37,893 bases of DNA from an uncultured Lachnospiraceae bacterium (GTDB lineage Bacteria; Bacillota; Clostridia; Lachnospirales; Lachnospiraceae). Under the pieces are notes generated by a model, which made no database searches, was not told the DNA's origin, and worked only from the letters and a program-made list of their open reading frames with translations. The translations under genes and the position numbers were made by a program. Position 1 is the first letter of the stretch. Each line of letters begins with the position of its first letter. The DNA lies in contig CACXFM010000072.1 in the NCBI GenBank assembly GCA_902766955.1, positions 1 through 37,893 on the forward strand, given 5' to 3'. Of this stretch, positions 32,210-37,893 are shown piece by piece.

Positions 32210-32237
32210 TTGACCCCGCGGATGCGGGTGCTATAAT
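32210..32237 (+). promoter_or_regulatory. Promoter of the small orphan gene
   Basis: The -35 is TTGACC (32210-32215) and the -10 is a perfect TATAAT (32232-32237), with a 16-base spacer. The CCGC/GCGG hairpin in the spacer is probably incidental. The roughly 90-base leader contains an AGGG/TCCCT stem (about 32269-32289). Confidence 0.75.
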
Positions 32238-32333
32238 CGGGTTTAACGGCAGGCCTACCGCGAGCAGCCAGGGGAACTCTTCGATCCCTCCGGCAGAACC
32301 TTAAAAACTCTCACTACTGCGTAAGGGAACATC

Positions 32334-32558
32334 ATGTCAAAGAGTCAAAGCAGGTCATACAAGTCATTCCGAAGGGAATTCAAGGCCCTGCATGACAGCG
32401 GGTGCCGTCTGTTTTACCCGGAAAACAGGGAGATCCGGCCGGCAGATCTGGCGGAAACCATTGCCAAAGATCCGGACGCCACCTATATGCGGGATGAAGT
32501 CTATGACCGGAAAGGGAGGATGATCAAAGTGCATTTTACGCGGATTGAAATCGTCTGA
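32334..32558 (+). CDS. Small protein of unknown function
   Basis: A 74-residue basic protein (MSKSQSRSYKSFRREFKALHDSGCRLFYPENREIRPADLAETIAKDPDATYMRDEVYDRKGRMIKVHFTRIEIV). I do not recognise the family. There is no signal peptide or membrane segment. The N-terminus is Ser/Arg/Lys-rich and the second half looks alpha/beta, ending in a strand-like IKVHFTRIEIV. A strong promoter, AAGGGAA ribosome binding site 6 bases before the ATG and an independent position support a real gene. A terminator follows at 32665. Confidence 0.7.
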   Translation: MSKSQSRSYKSFRREFKALHDSGCRLFYPENREIRPADLAETIAKDPDATYMRDEVYDRKGRMIKVHFTRIEIV

Positions 32559-32664
32559 TGTGACGGAACGTCCGCAGGAGAACCATGTCACTTAAATGAC
32601 GCCCCATGTGAATATGGCGGTCAGAAACGGTATCATTTAACTTTATAACAGGAAGACAAAAAGG

Positions 32665-32712
32665 AAATCCGGAACCGCGGAATCGTATGTGCACGAAGGT
32701 TCCGGATTTTTC
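32665..32712. terminator. Bidirectional terminator between the orphan gene and araC-type gene 1
   Basis: A perfect 12-bp stem (32665-32676 with 32698-32709) has T-rich sequence on the plus side (TTTTTC) and, on the minus strand, TTTCCTTTTTG. It serves convergent genes ending at 32558 (+) and 32722 (-). Confidence 0.8.
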
Positions 32713-32721
32713 TGTGCCATT

Positions 32722-33573
32722 CTATATCCGGACTGTCCGCTGATGCCTGCCGCGCCACTCCCTAGGAGACATGCCGTGGTAATTTTTGAAAGCGCGCGAG
32801 AAGCGGAGCTGGTCGTCGTAGCCGACGGCATTGCCGACGTCCTTGATGGAGAAGTCCGTGAGGCGGAGCAGATCGGCCGCGCGGATCATGCGGTACTGCA
32901 TGAGAAACTGCTGGGGAGACTGGCCGACGGTGTCCCGGAAGATCTTCCCGAAATAGCTCCTGTTGAGGCCCGCGTTGGAAGCGATATCCTCCACGGTGAT
33001 ATTATTCTGGAAGTTTCTCTCGATATAGGAGATGGCCTCGTTTACGTAGAAGTCGCGCAGCTTGTCGCCTCCTGCGTAGGAGGGGGCGGCCAGGGAGCGG
33101 ACCAGGCTGTCCATAAAGAGATAGAGATGTCCGATCAGGTGATACTGGGATTCGTCCTTGTTGCGGATAATGTGGAGCATCTCGTCAGCCATTGTTTCCC
33201 GGAAGGTTCCGAACCGGGCGTGATAGACCGGGTTGTCCTTTGTGAGGCCGGCGATGGCGAGCGCTTCTTTTGTCCGCATGCCGTCAAATTCCAGCCACAT
33301 ATAGGTCCAGGGAAGGCGGTGGTCCGCCACATATGTGGTGACACAGCCGGGCGTGATCAGAAATCCCTCCCCGGTCCGGATATTGTAGGAGCGTCCGTCG
33401 TCCGTCATCATTTTTCCGCATCCGGAAAGGACATAGTGGAAGAGGTAATGATTGCGGGAGGCCGGGCCGAAGGAATGCCCGGGTTCACAGGCCTCCAGTC
33501 CGAACTGGAAGAGATTCATGTCCATGAAGGAACTGCTCTGAAATACCGAAAATGAATTTTCCATCCCCCGCAT
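32722..33573 (-). CDS. AraC-family transcriptional regulator 1
   Basis: A 283-residue regulator. The N-terminal cupin-like sensor domain (about 20-150: EACEPGHSFGPASRNHYLFHYVLSGCGKM, GEGFLITPGCVTTYVAD) is followed by a C-terminal AraC double helix-turn-helix (about 180-278: NNITVEDIASNAGLNRSYFGKIFRDTVGQSPQQFLMQYR, DVGNAVGYDDQLRFSRAFKNYHGMSPREWR). Such proteins activate sugar-utilisation genes. AGGAGG lies 3 bases before ATG 33573 and 12 before ATG 33564, so the exact start is uncertain by three residues. It is divergent from a paralogous regulator, and both proteins share the EAC-PGHS-GP-AR motif at the start of the sensor domain. Confidence 0.93.
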   Translation of the reverse strand: MRGMENSFSVFQSSSFMDMNLFQFGLEACEPGHSFGPASRNHYLFHYVLSGCGKMMTDDGRSYNIRTGEGFLITPGCVTTYVADHRLPWTYMWLEFDGMRTKEALAIAGLTKDNPVYHARFGTFRETMADEMLHIIRNKDESQYHLIGHLYLFMDSLVRSLAAPSYAGGDKLRDFYVNEAISYIERNFQNNITVEDIASNAGLNRSYFGKIFRDTVGQSPQQFLMQYRMIRAADLLRLTDFSIKDVGNAVGYDDQLRFSRAFKNYHGMSPREWRGRHQRTVRI

Positions 33574-33590
33574 CTGCCTCCTGCATATAT

Positions 33591-33668
33591 CAAAATGCTA
33601 TTTACTTTACATATTTTAACATAAAACAAGCAAAATGATATAAAAAACTGATTGTCCTGTCATTTTGC
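33591..33668. promoter_or_regulatory. Three CAAAATG boxes in the divergent araC spacer
   Basis: CAAAATG occurs at 33591-33597 and 33631-33637, and inverted within TCATTTTGC at 33660-33668. The last two belong to a 9-bp inverted repeat, GCAAAATGA (33630-33638) with TCATTTTGC. Centre spacings near 40 and 30 bases place the boxes on one helix face. They are candidate sites for one or both AraC regulators. Confidence 0.45.
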
Positions 33669-33692
33669 AAAAAGCGCAATGTCTTATATAAT
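33665..33692 (+). promoter_or_regulatory. Promoter of araC-type gene 2
   Basis: TTGCAA (33665-33670) and a perfect TATAAT (33687-33692) have a 16-base spacer. The -35 overlaps the inverted CAAAATG box, so autoregulation is plausible. Confidence 0.65.
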
Positions 33693-33713
33693 AACTGAAG
33701 ACGAGGTGGACAG

Positions 33714-34634
33714 ATGAGCAGGCCGAAGATCGAAGAACTGAAACAGGAATATCTTTTCCTTGATAACCCGGTGCGGGAGAGCGACCCGGAGCGGGATCCG
33801 TCTCTCTATTTCGCATATTGCGGATATGAGGCGTGCAGACCAGGACATTCCTACGGTCCCTACGCCAGGACAAACTACGTGATCCACGTCATCCGCAGAG
33901 GGAGAGGAACCCTGGTTTATAACAAAAAGCGTTATATTGCCGAACAGGGGCAGATGTTTATTCTGATGCCGGGGCTCAGGACAACCTATCAGGCGGATGT
34001 GGAGAACCCCTGGGATTACTGCTGGATCGGCTTCCGGGGACCGGCCGCGGAGCGGATCGTCAGGGAAATCGGATTTTCACCGGAGCAGCCCGTGCTGGAC
34101 TTCCGCAATGTGGAGGCCTTCAGCGATATCATCGGGGAGATGCTGCAGCTCCGGAAAAGAGTCCTTACGGAGACGCTGAAGCGGCAGGCATATCTGTTTG
34201 AGCTCATGGCCATGCTGATCGAAAACGCCGATCTGTGCGGCATCCGCAGAAACGTGACGGACGACACGGATCTCTCCTATGCAAACTATGCACTTCAGTA
34301 TATCCAGAAGAACTTTCAGAACAAGATCCGGGTTGCGGATATCGCGGAGCACATCGGGATCTCGAGGGGCTATCTGACCAGGCTGATCAAGGAGGCGACG
34401 GGGCAGTCTCCCCAGGAGTACCTGATCGGTCTGCGCCTGGAGCACGCCTCGCGGTTTCTGAGGCATTCGCAGGATCCTGTCAGGGACGTGGCATTTGCCA
34501 GCGGGTACAGTGATTCCCTGGCCTTCTCCAAGGCATTTAAGCAGCATTACGGAATGAGCCCCAGCGAATATCACAGAATGTACTACAGAGAAGACCCGGA
34601 AATAGTGGAAAATGCGGAAAAAGGCGATTCCTGA
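33714..34634 (+). CDS. AraC-family transcriptional regulator 2 (MsmR-like)
   Basis: A 306-residue regulator with an N-terminal cupin-like ligand domain (about 35-165: EACRPGHSYGPYARTNYVIHVIRRGRGTLVYNKKRYIAEQGQMFILMPG) and a C-terminal AraC DNA-binding domain (about 195-290: NKIRVADIAEHIGISRGYLTRLIKEATGQSPQEYLIGLRLEHASRFL, DVAFASGYSDSLAFSKAFKQHYGMSPSEYHR). GAGGTGG precedes the ATG by 4 bases. The sugar-binding protein gene begins 191 bases downstream on the same strand behind candidate AraC sites, so this protein is the likely activator of the transporter. The inducer is unknown. Confidence 0.93.
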   Translation: MSRPKIEELKQEYLFLDNPVRESDPERDPSLYFAYCGYEACRPGHSYGPYARTNYVIHVIRRGRGTLVYNKKRYIAEQGQMFILMPGLRTTYQADVENPWDYCWIGFRGPAAERIVREIGFSPEQPVLDFRNVEAFSDIIGEMLQLRKRVLTETLKRQAYLFELMAMLIENADLCGIRRNVTDDTDLSYANYALQYIQKNFQNKIRVADIAEHIGISRGYLTRLIKEATGQSPQEYLIGLRLEHASRFLRHSQDPVRDVAFASGYSDSLAFSKAFKQHYGMSPSEYHRMYYREDPEIVENAEKGDS

Positions 34635-34645
34635 TCTGGGCAATG

Positions 34646-34666
34646 TGCACAAAACGGTTTTTTGCA
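34646..34666. promoter_or_regulatory. 21-bp near-perfect palindrome after araC-type gene 2
   Basis: TGCACAAAAC (34646-34655) and GTTTTTTGCA (34657-34666) pair at 9 of 10 positions around a central G. It begins 12 bases after the stop codon and could be a short terminator stem or a LacI-type operator upstream of the transporter promoter. Confidence 0.4.
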
Positions 34667-34700
34667 GATTTTAAACTTATACTAATTTCCACATAAAAAG

Positions 34701-34736
34701 CACAAATTCACATGCCGCGTACACAAAAATCCATAC
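34701..34736 (+). promoter_or_regulatory. Direct repeats upstream of the transporter promoter, probable AraC-type activator sites
   Basis: CACAAATTCACATGC (34701-34715) and CACAAAAATCCATAC (34722-34736) match at 10 of 15 positions, sharing CACAAA-4-CAT-N-C. They are 21 bases apart, two helical turns, and the second reaches the -35 position. This is the geometry known for activator half-sites of E. coli AraC. Confidence 0.6.
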
Positions 34737-34756
34737 TACTGAGTTCCTATTACAGA

Positions 34757-34762
34757 TATAAT
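34757..34762 (+). promoter_or_regulatory. -10 box of the sugar ABC transporter operon
   Basis: A perfect TATAAT lacks a recognisable -35 (TACTAC lies at the expected place), as expected for an activator-dependent promoter. AAAGGAGGA follows before the ATG. Confidence 0.65.
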
Positions 34763-34825
34763 TTGTGAAACGGGACTGAAACACCGCTGTGGTGAGCAGT
34801 CTGCTTATATTAAAGGAGGATACAT

Positions 34826-36136
34826 ATGAGAACAAAGAAGGCAATTTCAGTTGCACTCTCCGCCATGATGGCAGTCGGAATGACAGCTGCCGTTCCGTTT
34901 GCTGTCAGCGCAGACTACAGCGTGAAAGAGATCCAGGTTAACATCTGGGATAACAACCAGCTTGCGGGCCTTCAGGAGATCGCTGATGAGTGGTCAGCAG
35001 AGTCCGGCGTGAAGGTCAATTTCAATGTTGTTGACTGGGATAACTACTGGACGCTTCTTGAGGCTGGCGCTTCGGGCGGAGATATGCCGGATGTATTCTG
35101 GATGCACTCCAACACAGCTCAGATGTACATGGAAAATGATCTCCTTTATCCGCTGGATGACATGATCGCGGCAGATGATCAGATCGACCTCGCAAATTAC
35201 TATGAAGGCATTGTCAACCTCTACAAGAGCGGCGACAAGCAGTACGCGCTGCCGAAGGATCATGACACCATCGCTCTCCTTTACAACAAGGCTATCTTTG
35301 ACAAGTACGGCGTGGACTATCCGACAGACGACTGGACATGGGAAGACCTGATCGAGGCAGAGACCAAGATCACGGAAGCCGGCAAGGATGACGGCGTCTA
35401 CGGCATGGCCATGAACACATCCAACAACCAGGACGGCTGGTACAACGTGGTTTATGATTACGGCGCAAACATCGTCGGCGAAGATCACAAGAGCACAACC
35501 ATCGGGTCCGATGCAGGCAAGGCCGGCATGGATGTCGTCCGCCGCATCGTCGAGAACGGCGCTCCGCAGACCGTGGTCGCTGAGACTGGTACGGACTCTC
35601 TGTTCAACTCCGGTCTGGTCGGCATGATCACACAGGGCTCCTGGATGATCAACGTATTCTATACGGCTGACCACGCTGCCGACTATGCATGGGCTCTGCT
35701 TCCCTACGCTGATGTCAACGGCAACGGCGCATGCGACGAAGGCGAGCGCCAGAGCTGCTACAACGGCCTCGGCTGGGCAATCGCTCATGACGTGGAAGAT
35801 CCGCAGGCATGCTATGATCTGATTTCTTACTTCTGCTCTGAAAAAGGCCAGAAGGAACAGGCTCAGAAGGGTGTCACCATGGCCGGTATGAAGAGCGTTT
35901 CCGATGAGTTCGCAAGCGCATTCGAAGGCATGGATGTCTCCGCATTCACAAGAATTGAAGAAGAAGGCACTCTGTACTTCCGTCCGTATACACGCAATAC
36001 GACTGTCTGGGAAGATGCTCTGCAGCAGGGCGGCTGCTTCCTGGATGCATGGCAGAATCCGTCCGATCCGGCAGTGATGGCTACAGCTTGCGACAACGCA
36101 CAGCAGATCATCGAGAACGCGATCGCGAACGAGTAA
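34826..36136 (+). CDS. Sugar ABC transporter substrate-binding protein
   Basis: A 436-residue family-1 extracellular solute-binding protein. The signal peptide (1-29, ending PFAVSA) is followed by DYSVKEIQVNIWDNNQLAGLQEIADEWSAESGVKVNF, typical of MsmE/MalE-like proteins, with LLYNKAIFDKYGVDYPTDDWTWEDL further on. It captures a sugar or oligosaccharide outside the cell and passes it to the two permeases. The expected lipobox Cys is absent: cleavage looks like signal peptidase I after Ala29, which in a single-membrane cell would release the protein. Residues 296-307 (DVNGNGACDEGE) match an EF-hand calcium loop. Six cysteines occur in the last 140 residues. AAAGGAGGA gives strong translation. 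An intergenic terminator follows. Confidence 0.93.
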   Translation: MRTKKAISVALSAMMAVGMTAAVPFAVSADYSVKEIQVNIWDNNQLAGLQEIADEWSAESGVKVNFNVVDWDNYWTLLEAGASGGDMPDVFWMHSNTAQMYMENDLLYPLDDMIAADDQIDLANYYEGIVNLYKSGDKQYALPKDHDTIALLYNKAIFDKYGVDYPTDDWTWEDLIEAETKITEAGKDDGVYGMAMNTSNNQDGWYNVVYDYGANIVGEDHKSTTIGSDAGKAGMDVVRRIVENGAPQTVVAETGTDSLFNSGLVGMITQGSWMINVFYTADHAADYAWALLPYADVNGNGACDEGERQSCYNGLGWAIAHDVEDPQACYDLISYFCSEKGQKEQAQKGVTMAGMKSVSDEFASAFEGMDVSAFTRIEEEGTLYFRPYTRNTTVWEDALQQGGCFLDAWQNPSDPAVMATACDNAQQIIENAIANE

Positions 36137-36173
36137 TTTAAAAACCCATGTAAGAGATTCATGATACTCTGCG

Positions 36174-36211
36174 CGGGATGAGGCGCACTCATGGCCTCAT
36201 CCCGTTTTTTT
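36174..36211 (+). terminator. Terminator/attenuator inside the transporter operon
   Basis: A perfect 11-bp stem (36174-36184 with 36194-36204) with a 9-base loop is followed by seven T. It lies between the binding-protein and permease genes. Partial read-through would give more binding protein than permease. Confidence 0.9.
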
Positions 36212-36305
36212 CCCAAAAATGCGCATGAAAAGCCCATTTTTCGGCGTAAAACCCGGGTTGATCCGGAGGCGGAGCTAGTTACAATTATGAAAGGGGGGTG
36301 TTTTC

Positions 36306-37193
36306 TTGGGCAAAAAAATGACACCTAGAGAAAGGTCGGAAGCCAAGTGGGGGCTTGCATTCGTGGCACCTACGATGATTGGTCTGATCATTCTGAACTT
36401 TTATCCGTTCTTTAACACGATTTATCAGTCCTTCTGCAAAACCGGCGACTTCGGCAAGGGCAACATCTTTGTCGGATTTAAAAATTATCAGGCGGTTCTG
36501 AAGGCATCCGAAACATGGCAGTCTCTCTGGAACACCGTGAAATACGCGCTGATCGAGGTTCCCTTCGGCGTCGTGATCGCTTTGATCCTTGCGGTATTCC
36601 TGAGCAAGAAGATCGCCGGACTTTCCATCTACAGAACCATCTTCTTCCTGCCGATGGTCTGCGCGCCCGCAGCCGTCGCCATGGTCTGGAAGTGGCTGTA
36701 TAACACACAGTTCGGTCTGATCAACAATATCTTCCACGCCAAGGTGGAGTGGATCTCCAATCCGAGGATTGCGTGGATTTCCATCGGTATCATCGGCGTC
36801 TGGTCCATTATCGGTTACAACATGGTCCTCTTCATCGGCGGTCTGCAGGAAATTCCCGGCGACTACTATGAAGCAGCCGATATCGACGGCGCGAGCGGCA
36901 TCCGCCAGTTCTTCTCCATTACGGTTCCGCTTCTGAGCCCGACGACATTCTTTATCGTACAGACCCGTATCATCGGCGCCCTGACGGTGTTCGACCTTAT
37001 GTTCATGGTCATGGACAAGACGAACGTCGCGCTGCCGAAGGTTCAGTCCATCGTCTACCTCTTCTATCAGTATGCATTTACGAACGGCAATAAGGGCTAC
37101 GGTGCCACACTGGTTATCGTGCTGGTTGTGTTCATCATGATCATTACGTTCATTCTCCAGCAGGCTGAGAAGAGATTAGTCTATCACGCGTGA
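36306..37193 (+). CDS. Sugar ABC transporter permease 1 (MalF/MsmF type)
   Basis: A 295-residue inner-membrane permease with six predicted membrane segments (first: WGLAFVAPTMIGLIILNFYPFF; last: LVIVLVVFIMIITFIL). The cytoplasmic EAA loop that contacts the ATPase is EAADIDGASGIRQFFSITVPLLSP (about 197-220). The start TTG 36306 lies 7 bases after AAGGGGGG; ATG 36318 is too far from that site. It pairs with the next gene as a heterodimeric channel. No ATPase gene is visible, so a shared MsmK-type ATPase elsewhere is likely. Confidence 0.93.
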   Translation: MGKKMTPRERSEAKWGLAFVAPTMIGLIILNFYPFFNTIYQSFCKTGDFGKGNIFVGFKNYQAVLKASETWQSLWNTVKYALIEVPFGVVIALILAVFLSKKIAGLSIYRTIFFLPMVCAPAAVAMVWKWLYNTQFGLINNIFHAKVEWISNPRIAWISIGIIGVWSIIGYNMVLFIGGLQEIPGDYYEAADIDGASGIRQFFSITVPLLSPTTFFIVQTRIIGALTVFDLMFMVMDKTNVALPKVQSIVYLFYQYAFTNGNKGYGATLVIVLVVFIMIITFILQQAEKRLVYHA

Positions 37194-37212
37194 AAGGAGG
37201 GGGAGTAAGCTA

Positions 37213-37893
37213 ATGGAAGGTGCTGAAAGAAGAGCAAAAACAAGAAAAGCGATCATGCACGTTATCCTGATCATCATGTCATTTATCATGCTGGTCCCCT
37301 TCGCGTGGATGATTCTGACCGCACTCAAGACCAAGGGCGAGGCGATTTCCGTCAACCCCTTCTACATTCTGCCGCATGACGGCTGGCACTGGGAGAACTT
37401 CGGAACAGTCTGGAAGAGTTACAACTTTGTAATCCTCTATAAGAATACACTGCTGCTGATCTTCTTCCGCGTGGTCTGCGCGTGCCTCACGGCAACCATG
37501 GCCGGCTATGCGTTCGGACGCCTGAAGTTCCCGGGCAGGAAGTTCCTGTTCACGCTGGTTCTCGTCCAGATGATGATTCCGGCGCAGATCTTCATTATTC
37601 CGCAGTACCTGATGGTCTCCAAGATGGGCATGCTGAATACCACCTTCGGCCTGGTCTTCCCGGGTCTCGTGACGGCATTCGGTACATACCTGCTGAAGAC
37701 GGGTTATGAAGGACTTCCGATGGATCTGGAGGAAGCCGCCATGATTGACGGCTGTAACGTGGGGCAGCGGTTCCTGCGGATCATGATGCCCCTGACACGG
37801 AGCTCGATGATTTCTCTCGGAATCTTCACCGCCGTGTTCGCGTTCAAGGATCTGATGTGGCCGATGATCGTCTGCACGAATGCGTCCACCACG
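37213..37893 (+). CDS. Sugar ABC transporter permease 2 (MalG/MsmG type), 3' truncated by the window
   Basis: An open frame from ATG 37213 (ribosome binding site AAAGGAGGGGG about 8 bases upstream) runs 227 codons off the right edge without a stop. It begins MEGAERRAKTRKAIMHVILIIMSFIMLVPFAWMILTALKT and continues with membrane segments typical of MalG-type permeases. The EAA loop is LEEAAMIDGCNVGQRFLRIMMPL, near residue 172. About 50 residues are probably missing at the C-terminus. It lies 19 bases after permease 1, in the same operon. Confidence 0.93.
   Translation, partial: MEGAERRAKTRKAIMHVILIIMSFIMLVPFAWMILTALKTKGEAISVNPFYILPHDGWHWENFGTVWKSYNFVILYKNTLLLIFFRVVCACLTATMAGYAFGRLKFPGRKFLFTLVLVQMMIPAQIFIIPQYLMVSKMGMLNTTFGLVFPGLVTAFGTYLLKTGYEGLPMDLEEAAMIDGCNVGQRFLRIMMPLTRSSMISLGIFTAVFAFKDLMWPMIVCTNASTT

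Noticed and set aside
32247..32272. Possible SRP RNA apical domain (CAGG ... AGCAGCCA)
   Set aside because: The bases between the two motifs cannot form the conserved tetraloop hairpin, and the segment lies in the leader of a small gene.
32689..33555. A 288-codon plus-strand frame opposite araC-type gene 1
   Set aside because: It is a shadow frame; the minus strand encodes a complete AraC-family protein.

Overview
The window looks like chromosomal DNA of a GC-rich anaerobic Firmicute, most likely Clostridia of the Lachnospiraceae type. This is an inference from gene content: a MecA adaptor, a type-2 IleS, a homoserine dehydrogenase / phosphoglycerate-mutase-like homoserine kinase / aspartokinase operon, a DUF1858 protein beside a short 2[4Fe-4S] ferredoxin, AraC-controlled sugar ABC transport, AGGAGG ribosome binding sites and frequent TTG/GTG starts. 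No phage, insertion sequence, CRISPR array, rRNA or tRNA gene was seen.

Layout. 1-281: end of an unrecognised gene. 285-2609: a peroxide-defence operon (Cys glutathione peroxidase, thioredoxin, thioredoxin reductase, OhrR-type repressor) with a likely OhrR operator over its promoter and a terminator at its end. 2687-8175: alpha-galactosidase and beta-galactosidase, overlapping by 14 bases. 8191-10481: an aspartate kinase and an RpiR/SIS regulator. 10530-11513: a DEDDh exonuclease whose start codon coincides with the predicted transcription start. 11549-15074: a very large secreted wall hydrolase with TESG repeats and three hydrolase-like domains. 15082-20985: ileS and glgP. 21007-24440: a 1058-residue TPR / acidic-linker / degenerate AAA+ protein. 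24488-25363: rsmA. 25375-30267: prfB with its programmed frameshift, then hom, a homoserine kinase analogue and lysC. 30323-31144: mecA. 31157-32333: a redox pair (DUF1858 protein and ferredoxin, divergent) set among dense inverted repeats. 32334-32558: a small orphan gene. 32722-37893: two divergent AraC regulators followed by a sugar-binding protein and two permeases, the last cut by the window end.

How the genes fit together. In the first operon, thioredoxin reductase reduces thioredoxin, which would reduce the peroxidase, while the Cys-based OhrR repressor would sense peroxide and release the promoter; this is a closed sensor-effector circuit without an ohr gene. The hom/kinase/lysC cluster covers the aspartate-to-phosphohomoserine branch of threonine synthesis. 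The galactosidases and the AraC-controlled ABC importer point to use of plant or milk oligosaccharides, although the transporter's substrate cannot be read from sequence.

The most unusual items are: the peroxidase gene with no usable start codon downstream of its own promoter and operator; a 158-bp element at 31994-32151 that folds almost completely into a four-way-junction structure; the TPR/AAA+ protein with damaged ATPase motifs; and the non-lipoprotein sugar-binding protein with an EF-hand-like loop.
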